Program-made: the position numbers and the translations under genes | Source: Scylla paramamosain | Lineage: Eukaryota > Arthropoda > Malacostraca > Decapoda > Portunidae | Assembly (NCBI RefSeq): GCF_035594125.1 | Contig: NC_087156.1 | Span: 15,840,497-15,904,496 of the forward strand | Length of the DNA stretch: 64,000 nucleotides | Reading direction: 5' to 3' | Shown: positions 1 to 14,148 of the stretch, piece after piece | Layout of the letters: the number at the start of each line of letters is the position of its first letter | How positions within the stretch are numbered: the stretch's first letter is position 1 | The notes under the pieces: model-generated | Told to the model about the DNA's origin: nothing | Database searches by the model: none | What the model saw: the letters and a program-made list of their open reading frames with translations, nothing else

Positions 1-30
1 AATTATTAATATGTGTGTGTGTGTGTGTGT

Positions 31-640
31 ATTTGCACATACACACATTCACACGAACAACTTACGCATATATAATTTTTACTCAGCAAGCTCAAAGAAA
101 ACTAATTAAATGTCGAACAGATGGAAGAAAAAATATCCCTGAAAACCACGTTCAGAGATCACCAGAAGAGACGTGTGGTCGCCTCCTGTGTTCGCTCTGT
201 GTTCTGACTCGCCCACACTGCGCCCTCACGCCCACGTCCATACCCACGCTGCTGTTGCCGCTGCCGCTCGCCAAATATACCTAATCTAGCATCAGGGTTC
301 TTCAGGGGTCAGGGCAGATAGTTTTGGGGCTTGAGTTTCCCTCCTCGCCAACCATCACGGCAGACTGAGTGGCCAGCCCTTCTCGCCTCGCCTCGCTAAA
401 TGTGTAGGTACTTGGTATTCGCTCCGGTTGGTGATTCGTCTCTTATTTTTTCCACTCCTTTTTCCCTCCCTGTAGTTTGGCTCAGAAACAAGCGAGATAA
501 CGTGATTTGATTGACAGCATTTACATTTTGGTATTCATTGGGGGCCTCCGTGTGGGCAGCAGTAATTTCCCTGTATTAGCATTGGTAGGGCACGACTACC
601 ATTCACTGACGACTGCATGACAGTACTCGGCTGATTCGGG
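31..640. other. Unique non-coding sequence
   Basis: Opens after a (TG)9 tract (12-30). Mixed composition with no supported gene, RNA or repeat. Confidence 0.6.
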
Positions 641-860
<220 letters not shown>

Positions 861-3800
861 CCCTTCGGAAAGTCAAGTGGGAGGGATTCTCATAAATTGA
901 CGAGTAAACTTAGGCTCCTCCTGCGGCCTTCCATGATGGAGATAGGCTGCCTTCGACGGAAGAATGAGGAGGAGTAGGAAAACAAGGAAGAGGAGGGAAG
1001 TTTCTCGTGACACAATCCATTCCTTGTCACGTAAGGGGTATGAAACGCCAGAGCGTAGCAGTGACATTGTTGAGCATGTCACACCCTACACTGATGCAAA
1101 CAGTAATCTTTAATACAAAATCTCTCGTGAAAAAAAAAATAGTAAAGGGTTGCACTGCTTCAACCTATGTCAGTACGGAGATTACCCGTGGAGTGAACTC
1201 AGGTGAGATTTAATATCATGACATCCCGACACACCCACACACGCACTGGTCCTACTTATCACCTGCAAGGGATGCGGAAATCAACCTCTCTCCCTCAGAT
1301 GACACTTTATACACGAGTGGTGGGACGAGGCAGTCTTCCCTGGTGTGTATGTGTGTACCTGCTCTGGTGGAGAATTGATAAATCACTGAAACGCTATTCA
1401 GCCTCACCTCTCCCACTACACTATCACTACCACCACCATAATCTACCTTGTCCTCATCCCTTTTTCATATCCGCACATATCACACTCTCAAAACTGCTAA
1501 CTTAGATCCGAGCCATTTATAGGGGGCGCACTAACTCTGCCACATAGACGCTGGTAAGGGACATACGAGGCAAAACCTTTGATATAACATCTAATGAAAC
1601 CCGACTTAGTGGACATCCCGCCGCCCTTGCACTCCCTCTTTCTTCGCATCCCTGACCACAGGCGTCTCTGAACGGGTCACGTTTCCATGCCAAGACCTGC
1701 TGCAGAGGTTCGCTAGCACGGTGTCTTGTTGGCACCGTTCTGACACGATGCTATGGTTATGTTCCTTTGATGAATGTAAAGAGAAGAGTGATGAGTAGTT
1801 GTGTGACACTTTATGACTGTTTCATTTGTGTATTTTCAACACTTGTTTTTCTGTCATCAGTCACAATTTGCAATGTACTATTTTCGGTCTTGTAAACATC
1901 TAGCAATTTAATTAACGTACCACTTTATGCTAATTGCATCTCATAAAATCTTTTCTTCATGGTGTCCTTACACTTATTTAGCTTCGCAATAATAATATTG
2001 GCTCTCCTTTTAAAGCGACACTGCGAAACTTTTCGGTACTTTCTTCCCTTCAGTTCCTGTCATATGTCTGTAGGTCTTAGGTAAGCTCTGTCACACTTCT
2101 CTTTGCGTTTCTCTCGTGTCTCTCTCCCAAAAATGTCTCTCCGACTGGGAAACTTTTTATACATGAATGGTAGTTTTTTTTTTTCTTTCTAGTTAACAAA
2201 ACTTTGCCATATACCATAAACCTAGAGTTTCTCTGAAACTCATCACATCCCAACTGAGTGATAGTTGTCTATCCATCACCTACAGAAACTGGAAACTGTC
2301 TCTTGCACCTCCCTTACTCGACAGTGGTTGACGTGTCGGTTCCGCAGATTCAACACACCAATAATTTATGTTACTTGTGCCTTCCATCACTGACTACTCA
2401 TCTCATTCATTTATATATCTCTCTTGAAGTCTACCATGTGTCCGTCAGTAGAAAAGTGATATGTGCTTTCTTATTTCTAGGCCAACTCCTAGATACTCAG
2501 TAACGTGTGACCAATTCTTTCAGACGTAAAGAACTTAGGCACTGGAATGTATGTACTCCTTGTTGGGGGTGCCAAGAGAGGAAGTGTCACGACCTCATCC
2601 AGTGACAGGCGGGAAGCGATCTGTTTAGCATGTGATAAGTAAGGAACATGTCACGCGGTTGGATGTTATATTTTTCAAGTCCCTTACTTTTTAGAGGGCC
2701 AAAACAGAGGGAGGACTGGACACTTCGTTTACTGAGAACATTTTTTGAGGCCGGGTAATCACTGAAAGTTTTCCTTGATACATTGTAATTTTACATACAC
2801 TCATATTCACGTGAGTCCAACTTGTGACTGTGGAGGTGAGGCACTGTGCAATGCGCGATGATAAAAGATGATTGTGCAACTACGAGTTGGAGGCTCAGCT
2901 GTTCAGCATTAGTGGAAGACTATACTTAGGTTAGTTAAGGAAGAAAAATTGACTTACTGGGATGATACCAAGCTGACTTACTGGTATAACACCACTTGGG
3001 CCAGACGACAGCGCCGGGGGTGTCAAGATCCGTCATGGCTCGCATCCAGCCTCAGTGACCCCGCTCTCCCACTGGACAGGTCAGTTAGGGTCAGATAGGG
3101 TCACTGCGCGCTGACCACCACTTGACCAGCGGAGAACAACATGCAGAGGTCACTGGACGCTTCAGAACACACTGTTCTCAGCAGAGCGCGTCTGCAGAGC
3201 ACAGCTTTAATCACTGTTTCCTGTCAACATAACTTTAGAATCCACGTCAAGGAAACACTGCGTTTGCACATTATTCAAACTCTTCATGGAAATCACAACA
3301 ATATTCGTGAGATCAGAGTATAAGACACTGAAAATTGGCTCCCCCGGCGGCGGGCTCCGGAGAGCGTTCACTTCACTGCGTAAGTCAGAGGATCCCGAGC
3401 TCGGTGACGGGGTGCCGGCGGGGCGAGGAGCAGGGAGGCGTTGTGCACGGTATGGCGTCTGCCGCACGACTGTCGACTCCCGCTACAGGTGAGCGAGCGC
3501 AGGTACACTGGACGGCGGGAGGGAGGGGTCAAGGGGGGAAGGGGAGGAGCTGTGTGTTCGTCCGTGCGTGTTTAAGTTCGCCACGTTAGCGATGGTTGGT
3601 GGGAGCAAGAGGCCAGAGGCAGTGTGGCTGGCGCGGGAGGAGGGTGTGTGTATGTGTGTGGGGAAGTGCTGTCCCTCCGCTTCTCCCGATGCTCCCACTC
3701 ACTCGGCCTCCTCCTGCTTCTCCGCCATTAAACATTACGCTTCTCTTCCAACAAGCACTGAATGATTTGATATTTTAGGAGGTATATTACTATATCCTTA

Positions 3801-5273
3801 CACCTTACTGATTTTTTTCTTTTTGTCGCAGTTTATACCTGTTTTGTTTATCATTGTTTTCCCATTGAACTTAGAAGATGCATCTGCGGTCATCATCCCT
3901 GTATTTTTATTGAATGAATTGATTTTTTCATACTTTCTCTTTGCCTCTGTTTTTTTTTTTCCCATTAAAATTCGATACTTCAGCGCTGGACTTAAATATT
4001 CTATTCTTTCCTAAATTCACCTTAAATGCTCTTTTAATGTTTTTTTTTTTTTTTTTACATAAAAATTCTTAGATTTTTTATTTTTTATTTTTTTTTACCT
4101 GTTGAGTCTCTTCTCTACCATCCACTGAGTCTTGCCGCCGAACAGTCTATTGATATAGTTACATGTGTCCTTGAGAGCTTGCAGTCATTTGAACTTTTTA
4201 GTCGAGACACCGTCCTCGTCGCCAGCGTCCCCACCATTGGGTTGTGATGGTGGTGAGAGGCTGCTCAGCGCGTCAAGTGTGCGTGGGGGCCCGAGGGTGG
4301 AGGCACGGAGGGGGGGCCGTTTGGGACGGGAGGGGAGAAGTCCCGGGGAATGGGGAGGGGTGACCTCCTCACCCTCTCCCCCGTCACCGCCGCTGCCGCT
4401 ACTGAAGAGAGACCCTGACCGCTGCTGCCTCTGGGGGATATGGGAGGGGGTGAGGGGGCCAGACACCGTCACACACGTCACCTTGGGCGCTTTCCTCTAG
4501 CCGGGTGAGAGGGAGGAAGGTGGTGAAGGTGGAGGGGAGAGGGAAGGAGGGGATGGGGTGAGATTCGGACGTGGGAGGTGAGCAGAAAGCGCGATGTTGC
4601 GTCCCTGTGCTGGACGATGTGTGGCTGTCGTCGCCTGATACTGAGGGTTGAGAGACCCTGAGGTTTCTCTTAAAAGGAAGTCGCTGCTGTGCTCTCAACA
4701 GAATGCAGTACGCGCGCCGCCTCGGGACGTGTTGCTGCTATACACACATTAGTGCTCGGTCTCTCTCCTCCACTAACACACTGCAATATAAATGGTTAAT
4801 AAAAACACGAGGCAAAAAAATTAACACGCATAATCCTAACAATGGTATTAGGATTAAAAAGAATCATTACTTTACGTGTTTATTACTTACAGAGATGAAT
4901 GTTGCATCCGTGTGCCTCAGGATGGTGAGTGAGCGTGCTGCCACAGGCTGAGGAAAGAGTAAATAAATACTGCGTTAGGTAATACGTAGCTGCAGTTAAC
5001 AGTTTTCTTCTTATCTTGAATACTTAAAAGACATGAAAAACACCAGAACATGAAATATTAATACAGGATATTCGGTAATCATAACAATTGGCTGAGGAAC
5101 TGATTGTTTTGGGTAATGTAACTTCTGAAAAACGACGAAAAAAAAAAAAAATGCTCGCCTGCAGCGGCGCCCGAGTCAGGCTACGGGTGAGTCCTCGTAA
5201 ATCAAGGGTGCGGTAATTTTTACTTCTCTTGTACACCTTGCTTACTGACTCACCTGGGTAAACAAGTCCATTA
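861..5273. other. Mostly unique sequence with weak exon-like signals
   Basis: No frame encodes a known domain. T-rich between 3780 and 4110. CpG-rich at 3330-3560 and GC-rich at 4200-4460. Splice-like signals at 3489 and 4889-4949 are treated as leads only. Confidence 0.55.
3452..3488 (+). CDS. Candidate short first coding exon in a CpG-rich patch (low confidence)
   Basis: An ATG with G at -3 and G at +4 opens MASAARLSTPAT and runs into a splice donor, CAG|GTGAGC (3489-3494). It lies in a CpG-rich stretch (3330-3560) unlike its AT-rich surroundings, as would suit a promoter and first exon. The exon is only 37 bases and no partner is proven. Confidence 0.18.
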
Positions 5274-5472
<199 letters not shown>

Positions 5473-5476
<4 letters not shown>

Positions 5477-8400
5477 GCATGAACATGTTTGCATATCTTA
5501 GCCAAGCAGTATGTGTTAATTCAATTTATTTGTGTGTAGAGGCGCAAGTTTGGGTCCTTTGCACCCCGCTGAGGCCGTGGCCAGCTGGGTTGCTACCACC
5601 TGCCTGTCTAGGGCGCCGCCACACTTGATAACTCCCGCTCCGACAGACAGGTGTGAGTGAGTGCACCCCAGCATCACACTCGGAATTTGCTGATTAATGC
5701 TGCTGTAAACGGTGGGAGGCCAGGCAGCGGAGCAGAATTTGGACCTGCTACTGATTGAGAGCCTTTGGGTGGTGTCAGGGCGGGGAAGTGGCTTCATTGT
5801 GCGCTGGAGGGACTAGCAGCCTTGATTTGTGTGTGAGGAACGGGGCGACTGTCGTTCTGGAGTTGTGTGCCGGGAAGCGAGTGTTGGGGACTGGTTGCAA
5901 GCTTCAGTTTAGGCTATTTGACAGTGATTGTGCTTTTTTTTTTTTTTTACCTGTTGTCGCCTTTATTCCCTGTAATTTGGGAAGGGTTATTGGAGTTAAG
6001 TTATTACCATTAAATTATCGTCAGCAACAGCATCATCAGTCTCAGTGGCACAAGTCTCTGATTCCACTACAGAATGCAGGCCTCTCTGTACCTCGGCTAC
6101 TTGTCTCTGTCTGTTCCAGGCCACTCTTTCCTGCCGAGTTAGCTGAAGTTGATTTATATAATGATTTTAATTAACCAAAACACTGATTTATCTTAAACCG
6201 GTTCCTTAGATCCCAGTTTTCTTTTAAGTCCTATTTGCTTCTGTGAATTAAAGGAAATCGAAAGTTAAAAATGACGAAAATAAAAAAAAACTATCATTCA
6301 TATGGAGGAAAAAGAGATCACCTTCCCTGAATCTAACGAGCAGTTTGTGAATGTGAGTTGTATTCGATTACTGGGAGATGATGGAGGCTGTAGTGTGCAG
6401 AGAGTCTCAGCACCGCGTCTGGCTTCCCGCTGGCCTCACTCCTTAACACTCACGGCGACACTCAAGCCTTGTTGACGAGATGAATGTACTAAGGTAAAAA
6501 TTCTTACGCTGAGAGTTGTAGTGAGCGTCTGGAGGGTGGAAGGCTTGAGCAAAGGGTGTGTTTCATAGATAAGTTTAAGGGGAAGACCAAGTTGCTCGGT
6601 AAGGTGTTCATTGATGAAGGCCATACTTGGAAGTGAGCTGATGGAATGATAGATTCGTAGATGGTGATCGATGGAGAGGGGGTGGTGGGCTTGTAGGTGG
6701 TGACAGGTGGAAAGTAGTGACACTTACGTGGTGATAGGTGGAGAGAGTGGCAGGTTTGGGTGATGATGGATGGGAGAGTGAAATACAATGATGGACGGCT
6801 ACGTTCACCTAAAAAAAAAAAAAAAATAGTAACTATATGCTGAGTACCACAATCTCCACATCTATCTGTGTCTGTCTGTTTATCTATTCATTTATCTATA
6901 TTTCTATCTATCTACCTGTTTTCTATTTATCAACGTATATCTATTATCCATCGGTATCCTGATAATTAAACCAATCTGATCACAACACGCACGTGAGACA
7001 TAAACTTCGTGGTGGCGATCATGTGTAGCACCTTACGTCGCACCTTATTAAAGGGTGGAGGCGAGGCACGGAGCGTTAAGCCTATTAATCCCTAGTTACG
7101 AGAGCCGATATAGGCTTTGCTGGAGTACTTGACACACGAGGCAGTGCGAGGTGACTCTACTATGTATAATAATTGAGCCACACCATGCGTACCTCTCTCC
7201 TCTCTCTTCTCTCTCCCTCTTCCCTCTCAGCCTTCATGCCTCGCTCTCTCGCCTTCACAAGGAGAGAGATGCAATTAGTTTGTCGCATAACTCGATGGTC
7301 ATTATAGCGCCAATTGGACTCGCTCTAATAAGCCTTGATGCAGATGTCCAGCGGGAGGGTTCATTGAAGATTTATTGGGCCCCCACGGCACCCAGGACGC
7401 GGCACCCACTCACACCCACACGCCAGCGCACCCACACACACTTACTCCAACGCAAACACACTCCTAGTTTTAGCTTCTTCGCTTTACCACGCGTTGCTTT
7501 GTACCATTATTGCCTCTCACGTACTCAGCATCCTCATGTGCCTCGGTGTAGCGCCCTGTGGCATCCTCATCCCTCACGCATGCGACCAACACTTATGCAT
7601 CTTCGCTGTCATTTTCACATTATGACTGCAGTACTAAATCAGGCTTTCGTATTAGAAAACCACTAGCGTTGTTATGAAATATATATCATCTACTATCTGA
7701 CTTGTTTATTGTTGGTAACGCTACATGTAGGTTCTTCACACAGAAGCATGTACATTAAATCTTCCTTGTAAAGTGTTCTAGGGCGCTTTGGTCTTTGGAA
7801 ATACGAGGAAGTTCCCACAGGGAGGTGGTTTTAGGTACGTATTTCGTCTATTCCCGTCTCTGTTCAGGCGTTCAATGCTTATGACGGCAGTACAGCACTC
7901 CTCTGTCAGTTCAGGTGTGTCTTATTCCCTCTAGAAGCCTCTTTCCAACTACTAGGTCTGCAGTACACGACTTTCAGCAGAGATGGGAGGTTTTGGTGGC
8001 TAGAAATAGGATAGCTGAGGTCACAACCAGGGTCATGTGCTCTTGGCCATACGCTCAAGTACCAAGCACTAATTACAATAAACTTTAATCTTTAATGGTG
8101 GGGGGGGGATCTCTCTTAATAATATTTCCTTGTTTACCAGAAGCACAGCATCCCATTCTATTTCTCCTCTGATTATCTAATGATATAAACTTGTACTAAA
8201 TTCCTGGCCTAGATAGATAAATAGACGGAAATGGACAATATCTATTCCACTTGATCCTCTGCTTCAATTCCCTGAGTCTAGTACTATGTAATTGTTGAAC
8301 TTCAGATTTGGTTTTCTCCCTACTTATCTGCAGACCCACTTTCTGGCTTTCTCTGTGTAATTGCAAAATCATCGGTAGTTGTAGTCTACGGAAATATCAC

Positions 8401-8628
8401 CCACGTAAATTTTGCATCGCCAATTTAGAAGTAAGTGGAATTGTGTTAAAATGCATTACCTTCATGGCCATAATTGCTGAGTGAGGAAGAGGAGCAGGAC
8501 GGAGAGGGGGAGGCAGGAGAGAGAAAAATGAATGAATAAATGAATAAATGTAAAAGAAAAAAAAAACCGACAGTTATAATAACATATACCACGAGGAGGA
8601 CGAGGATGAGAAGGATGAGAGAGATGAA
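5473..8628. other. Unique spacer
   Basis: Includes degenerate GGTGAT words (6590-6790), degenerate ATCT words (6860-6960) and a GC-richer stretch at 7020-7400 with TAAT cores. Open frames of up to about 170 codons show no domain. Confidence 0.55.
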
Positions 8629-8696
8629 TATACAAAGAAATAAAACGGAAAACAAGCGGCAACAGACATGTTGGCCCCTGCTAGACTGCTTGATGG
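8629..8696 (-). mobile_element. 3'-terminal remnant of the A/B LINE family
   Basis: About 68 bases align with the last bases of copy A (22556-22622), with a few mismatches and small indels. The shared words TATACAAAG, CAACAGAC and TTGGCCC occur in the same order. Upstream similarity on the minus strand stops near 8697. Beyond the 3' end lies a degenerate triplet tract (GAGGAGGACGAGGATGAG), as at the other copies. It is too short to show any coding part. Confidence 0.75.
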
Positions 8697-9039
8697 TGAA
8701 GAAAATAGAAATTCAATAATGAAATTTTGCCGTAACAGAAATAATAGTTGAGTAAGAGATAAGAAAGACGAAAAAGAAAATGTGAGGAGGGAAGTGGGAA
8801 TGACTGGGTAGATGCAATACAGCGAAAAGATAAAAGTGAGGTAAAGAAAAGTGAGGAAGGGAGGGAGGGTGGAGAAGAACGAGGGAGGAGTCTGGGATGG
8901 TGAGTGAATGAAGGAGGGAGGAGGAAGGCAAGGGGCGCGTCAAGAGAAAGCTGTCTATTATTTTTCATAGGATGTTATCTGTTCCCTCGTGCATAGCGTC
9001 ATGTTCTCCATCACGGCCACGCGTTAAAGCTTCCGTCTG

Positions 9040-9040
<1 letters not shown>
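8697..9040. other. Purine-rich spacer
   Basis: Runs of GA, GGA and AAAG words up to 8950. No coding signal. Confidence 0.6.
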
Positions 9041-9091
<51 letters not shown>

Positions 9092-9134
9092 ATAGGTCAC
9101 AATAATCTTAAACTGTTACTTCTGCTGTTGCTGG

Positions 9135-9176
<42 letters not shown>

Positions 9177-9190
9177 CACTACCACTACTT
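9041..9190. repeat. (CA)24 and (ACT)n arrays
   Basis: A CA run at 9041-9088, a 45-base spacer, then ACT triplets at 9133-9190 becoming ACC at the end. Confidence 0.96.
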
Positions 9191-10406
9191 GACACACACA
9201 CAACGATCTCTCCAGCAACTTACCAATGCATCAGCTACACGTCACATACCTCTCCTAATTCTTTAACTAATTGCTGCTCCTTACATACAAAGAGAAAGAA
9301 GAGAAGCACGACTAATACCAACCAACACACGTATGGTACAGTACTTTCATCCCGTGTATGGCTGTGTGTGTGTTCCTCCCCGGTGATTTATTTATGTCTA
9401 TTACGTGTTTATCGTAGTGAGGCGTCGTGGGTGTGTGGAGGAGTCAAAGCGCTTATCTTAGTGCTGTGTCAAGCTCTCCTCGGGCCGTGGAGAGCCATCA
9501 ACCAAGATGCAAACATCACCATACATACTGAGAGGCTTACCATTACTGCCAGCCATCCCTTCCATCCCTTCCCTCCCTTCCTTTCCTAGCGCCATGTAAG
9601 TCTTCCATAGTTTTAGGCCCCTACTCCACCTTCTCCGACTCCTCCACCCTTCCTCAGCGGCGCTCCATCACTGTATCTTTTATCAGAGCCCGCCGGAGCC
9701 CCTCGACCGTCACCCCCGCCGCCTCTGCCCCATAGTCCCTTCATCACCCCGCCAGGCCATCCATCCCTGTCCCCCTCACGCGCGCCATCACTGAGTCTCT
9801 CCATTTGTTCTCTTCGATAAAACTGGTAGCTCGATCTACGCCACTTCCAGGGCTTATTGTTATTTTTTTTTTTATCTCTCTCCTTCCTCCTTCTCAGCTT
9901 CCTTTTCCTCCTCCTCCTCCTCTTCCTCCTCCTTTTCTTGCTGTTGCTATTGATGTTGTTCGTGATTTGGGTATAGTCCATCTTCTTCCAAGGTTTTTTT
10001 TCTCTCTTTTAATCTTCCTCTTTTTCCACTTTTTCCTCTCCATTTTTCATCTCTCTTTTCTTTTTGTTCTTGTTCTTGTTCCACCACCACCACTACCGCC
10101 TCCTCCTCCTTCTTCTTCTCCTTTTCCTCCTCCTTCTCTTCCTCCTCCTCTTCCTTCTTCACGTACCTTTTCTTAATCTTGCTCGTTTCAGTACTTTCAC
10201 CCTTTTTTTCCTTGGACCCCTCTCCCGTATGTCTATCTCCCCCTCACTCCAGCCATCATGGACGAGTTATTTAACACATCATTGCTTCAGAACAACAGTA
10301 AGAGCAATACCGGTAAGAGAAATGTCTCGGTTACCTATAAATCTTCTTGTGGCAACCAATAGTTCTTCCCTTCTTTCTTTAATCTTTCTTTAGTCCTTCC
10401 CTTGTG

Positions 10407-10407
10407 C

Positions 10408-10445
<38 letters not shown>
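10407..10445. repeat. (CT)n
   Basis: A pure CT run of about 38 bases. A mirror-type (GA)n run lies 0.46 kb downstream at 10904-10940. Confidence 0.95.
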
Positions 10446-10451
<6 letters not shown>

Positions 10452-10902
10452 GCGTAACTCGTTGTTGTATCTTTTTTTTTTTTTTTGCATTCCAAGCTTC
10501 ATCTGTTTCCATTTCCATCGGCATCAGGTGATTTACTCCGTGGCTTCAAGGTGTCGTCTGATAAATGGGTTCAATTACTGAGCTAATTGGTAGTTCTCTC
10601 CGGGCAGCACGAGGCACAGAAGGAACAGGAGAAAGAAGAGGAGGAGGAAGAGAGAGTGTGGAGAGAGTGGAGTACAAGGAGGAGGAGGAAAACCTGTAGA
10701 TCGTTGTTGGTGATGATAATGATGAGGCTTATGATGATGAAGCAACCATTGGAACCACTTCGTATCCCAGTAACTCTGCTTAGGTAATGATGACGCAGAT
10801 AATGATGATGGAGATGAGCAAAGAACAATGGCAGTGTAGATTATCGGTGCAGCCTCCGTGCCTCGTGGACCGTCCCTGACCGTGAGAGTCCCGCCGGCCC
10901 CT

Positions 10903-10903
<1 letters not shown>

Positions 10904-10940
<37 letters not shown>
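10904..10940. repeat. (GA)n
   Basis: A pure GA run of about 37 bases. Confidence 0.95.
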
Positions 10941-10942
<2 letters not shown>

Positions 10943-11154
10943 AACTTAATATACATATACAAGGGCGATATTGATAGGTTAGATCACGAGTTTAGACTTC
11001 GTTAGTTTATTAGATGAACACGTAGGTTATAATAGATAGACTTAGTTGCATAGAGTATATGTTACAGATAGGCCTACTTTGGGGATCTAAAGGGATAAGG
11101 AAATGCAAGGGATAGTGATGAAAGGCTGAAGGAGAAGGAGTATATAAAAGTTTA

Positions 11155-11380
11155 TTTCCTATATTAAACTCTGGAAGTCCCTGCCTGGTTGTGAATTTCC
11201 TCCTTCCTAGGATTTGAACTCTCTGAAGAGGGAGGTTTTAAGACACTTATCCTTCAATTTGCGATGATTCTCTTGACGTCTCTTTTGGGACTGGCGCCTA
11301 AGTGGGATTATTATTTTTTTTCCTCCGGTTTTGTTTCCCTTGGCCAGTGACCCTCTTACATTAAAAAAAAAAAAAAAAAA
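11155..11380 (+). mobile_element. 3' end of a different LINE, with poly(A)-like tail
   Basis: In one frame the sequence reads LWKSLPGCEFPPS, a stop, then DLNSLKREVLRHLSF. This is the C-terminal signature common to many LINE RTs (LWNSLP followed by a short gap and FK..V..HL). More stops (TGA, TGA) follow, then a hydrophobic tail and an A18 run at 11363-11380. It matches neither the A/B family nor LINE C. Only the 3' 220 bases are recognisable. The sequence from 11030 to 11154 may belong to it but shows no motif. Confidence 0.72.
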
Positions 11381-11824
11381 TTGTCATAATTTCCTGAAGA
11401 ATATTGTCGGGTGAAAAATTAAAGCCTTATTCTGAAATAGGTTTTGGCGATTTATCCATACAAACTGTAAATTGAAACATGAAGCTTTACTTTATAATCC
11501 CACCCAAACTCTTAGACGAGGCAGGACGCAGATGTGAACCGACCACGCCTCTATGAAAAAAATTAATTTCTTCTTGCATTTTCTTTTCATTCTTCAAAGT
11601 GCGCGGTCCAATTTATTCGTGTCTGTAAAATCAGGCTGTGTACCGTGTTATCTTATTCATATCAGTTCAGGTCGTGTCCCACTCAGCTTTGTTCACAGGA
11701 ATGTCTTGTGATACTTACAGCCAAGATTTCTTTGCTCCAGGCTACGTTTGTGGAACCATGAATTAGCGCTCGTGTTTGGAATCGTAATGCTGTGACCGTA
11801 GTTCTGATAAATCATTTGTCATTG

Positions 11825-11825
<1 letters not shown>

Positions 11826-11891
<66 letters not shown>
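11826..11891. repeat. (AC)33
   Basis: Uninterrupted AC dinucleotide. Confidence 0.97.
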
Positions 11892-11892
<1 letters not shown>

Positions 11893-12271
11893 AGATCGCC
11901 ACCTCCTCGCCGCCTGTTCCGCCACCAGCCGTTCCCTTATCACGGCGGCCGAGGCGAGGCAGCACGGCCATCCATCCCGCTAACCACGCCATCATACTGT
12001 TTTAATCAACCTCTTTACGCTGCGTCTAATCTCCTCCAGCATCGCCATTACGCAGCATGATCCCATCCCTATAGTCGTTCATATCAACCCTCACCTCGCC
12101 TCACCTCGCCGCCTCCCTGCCTCCCTCCCTTGTCTCCCTTACATCCTTCTCTCCCACTCCTAAGTCACCCGTACCCTTCTTCCCCCCTACCGTTACCTTT
12201 CCTGCCTCTCTCACCTACACACATCACCGCGAACCCCTTAGTAACCTTCTCTTCATCACTCTCACCCATCT

Positions 12272-12652
12272 CTCCTCCTCCTCCTCCTCCTCCTCCTCCT
12301 ATAATGTAAACAATTACACCAATGAACTCTTTGATACGGTCGAGGGTGGAGTCTGATCCATCACGTCTTCGATGATTGTTTCTCCTCCTCCTCCTCCTCC
12401 TCCTCCTCCTCCTCCTCCTCTTCGTCTTCCTCTTCTGTCAGGCCTAGTGTTTATGGGATTTATGATTCTTTTTTTCATTTTTTCTTTTTCTTTCTTTCTT
12501 CTTCTTCTTCTTCTTCTTCTTCTTCTTCTTCTTCTTCTTCTTCTTCTTCTTCTTCTTCTTCTTCTTTTTGTTGTTCTTGTTCTTCTTGTTCTTGTTCTTG
12601 TTCTTCTTCTTCTCTTTTCTCCTCGTCCTCCTCCTCCTCCTCCTCCTCCTTC
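12272..12652. repeat. Pyrimidine triplet cluster: (CCT)n, (TTC)n, (TTG)n, (CCT)n
   Basis: CCT at 12272-12300 and 12383-12420, TTC at 12499-12566, mixed TTG/TTC to 12611, and CCT to 12652. The whole 380 bases are almost all pyrimidine on the plus strand apart from spacers. Confidence 0.96.
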
Positions 12653-12878
12653 TGTATGATTGATTGGTGCAATTTTCTGCTTCATGTGCCTATGTGTGTT
12701 GATAGGGCCATATTTCGTGTTGTTGTGGTGGTGTTCCAGAGACCTGTTTCTTACTCATTGCTCTGTTACGCATTGGTATATTTTTACATTAGTTTTCTTT
12801 CGGTTCGCGTTGGGTTTGTTAGATATTTGCTTTGGTTTTGTCTATTAATGTTTTTTTTTTCTAGTTCAATGAGAAATG

Positions 12879-14061
<1,183 letters not shown>

Positions 14062-14123
<62 letters not shown>

Positions 14124-14148
14124 GAGAGAGAGATAGAGAGAGAGAGAC
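14062..14148. repeat. (GA)n with two GATA breaks
   Basis: GA dinucleotide with single T interruptions near 14117 and 14134. Confidence 0.96.

Larger units (their letters stand above)
9191..11154. other. Pyrimidine-rich spacer
   Basis: Between 9850 and 10160 the plus strand is almost all C and T with CCT/CTT words. GGA and GAT words occur at 10620-10820. No gene supported. Confidence 0.55.
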
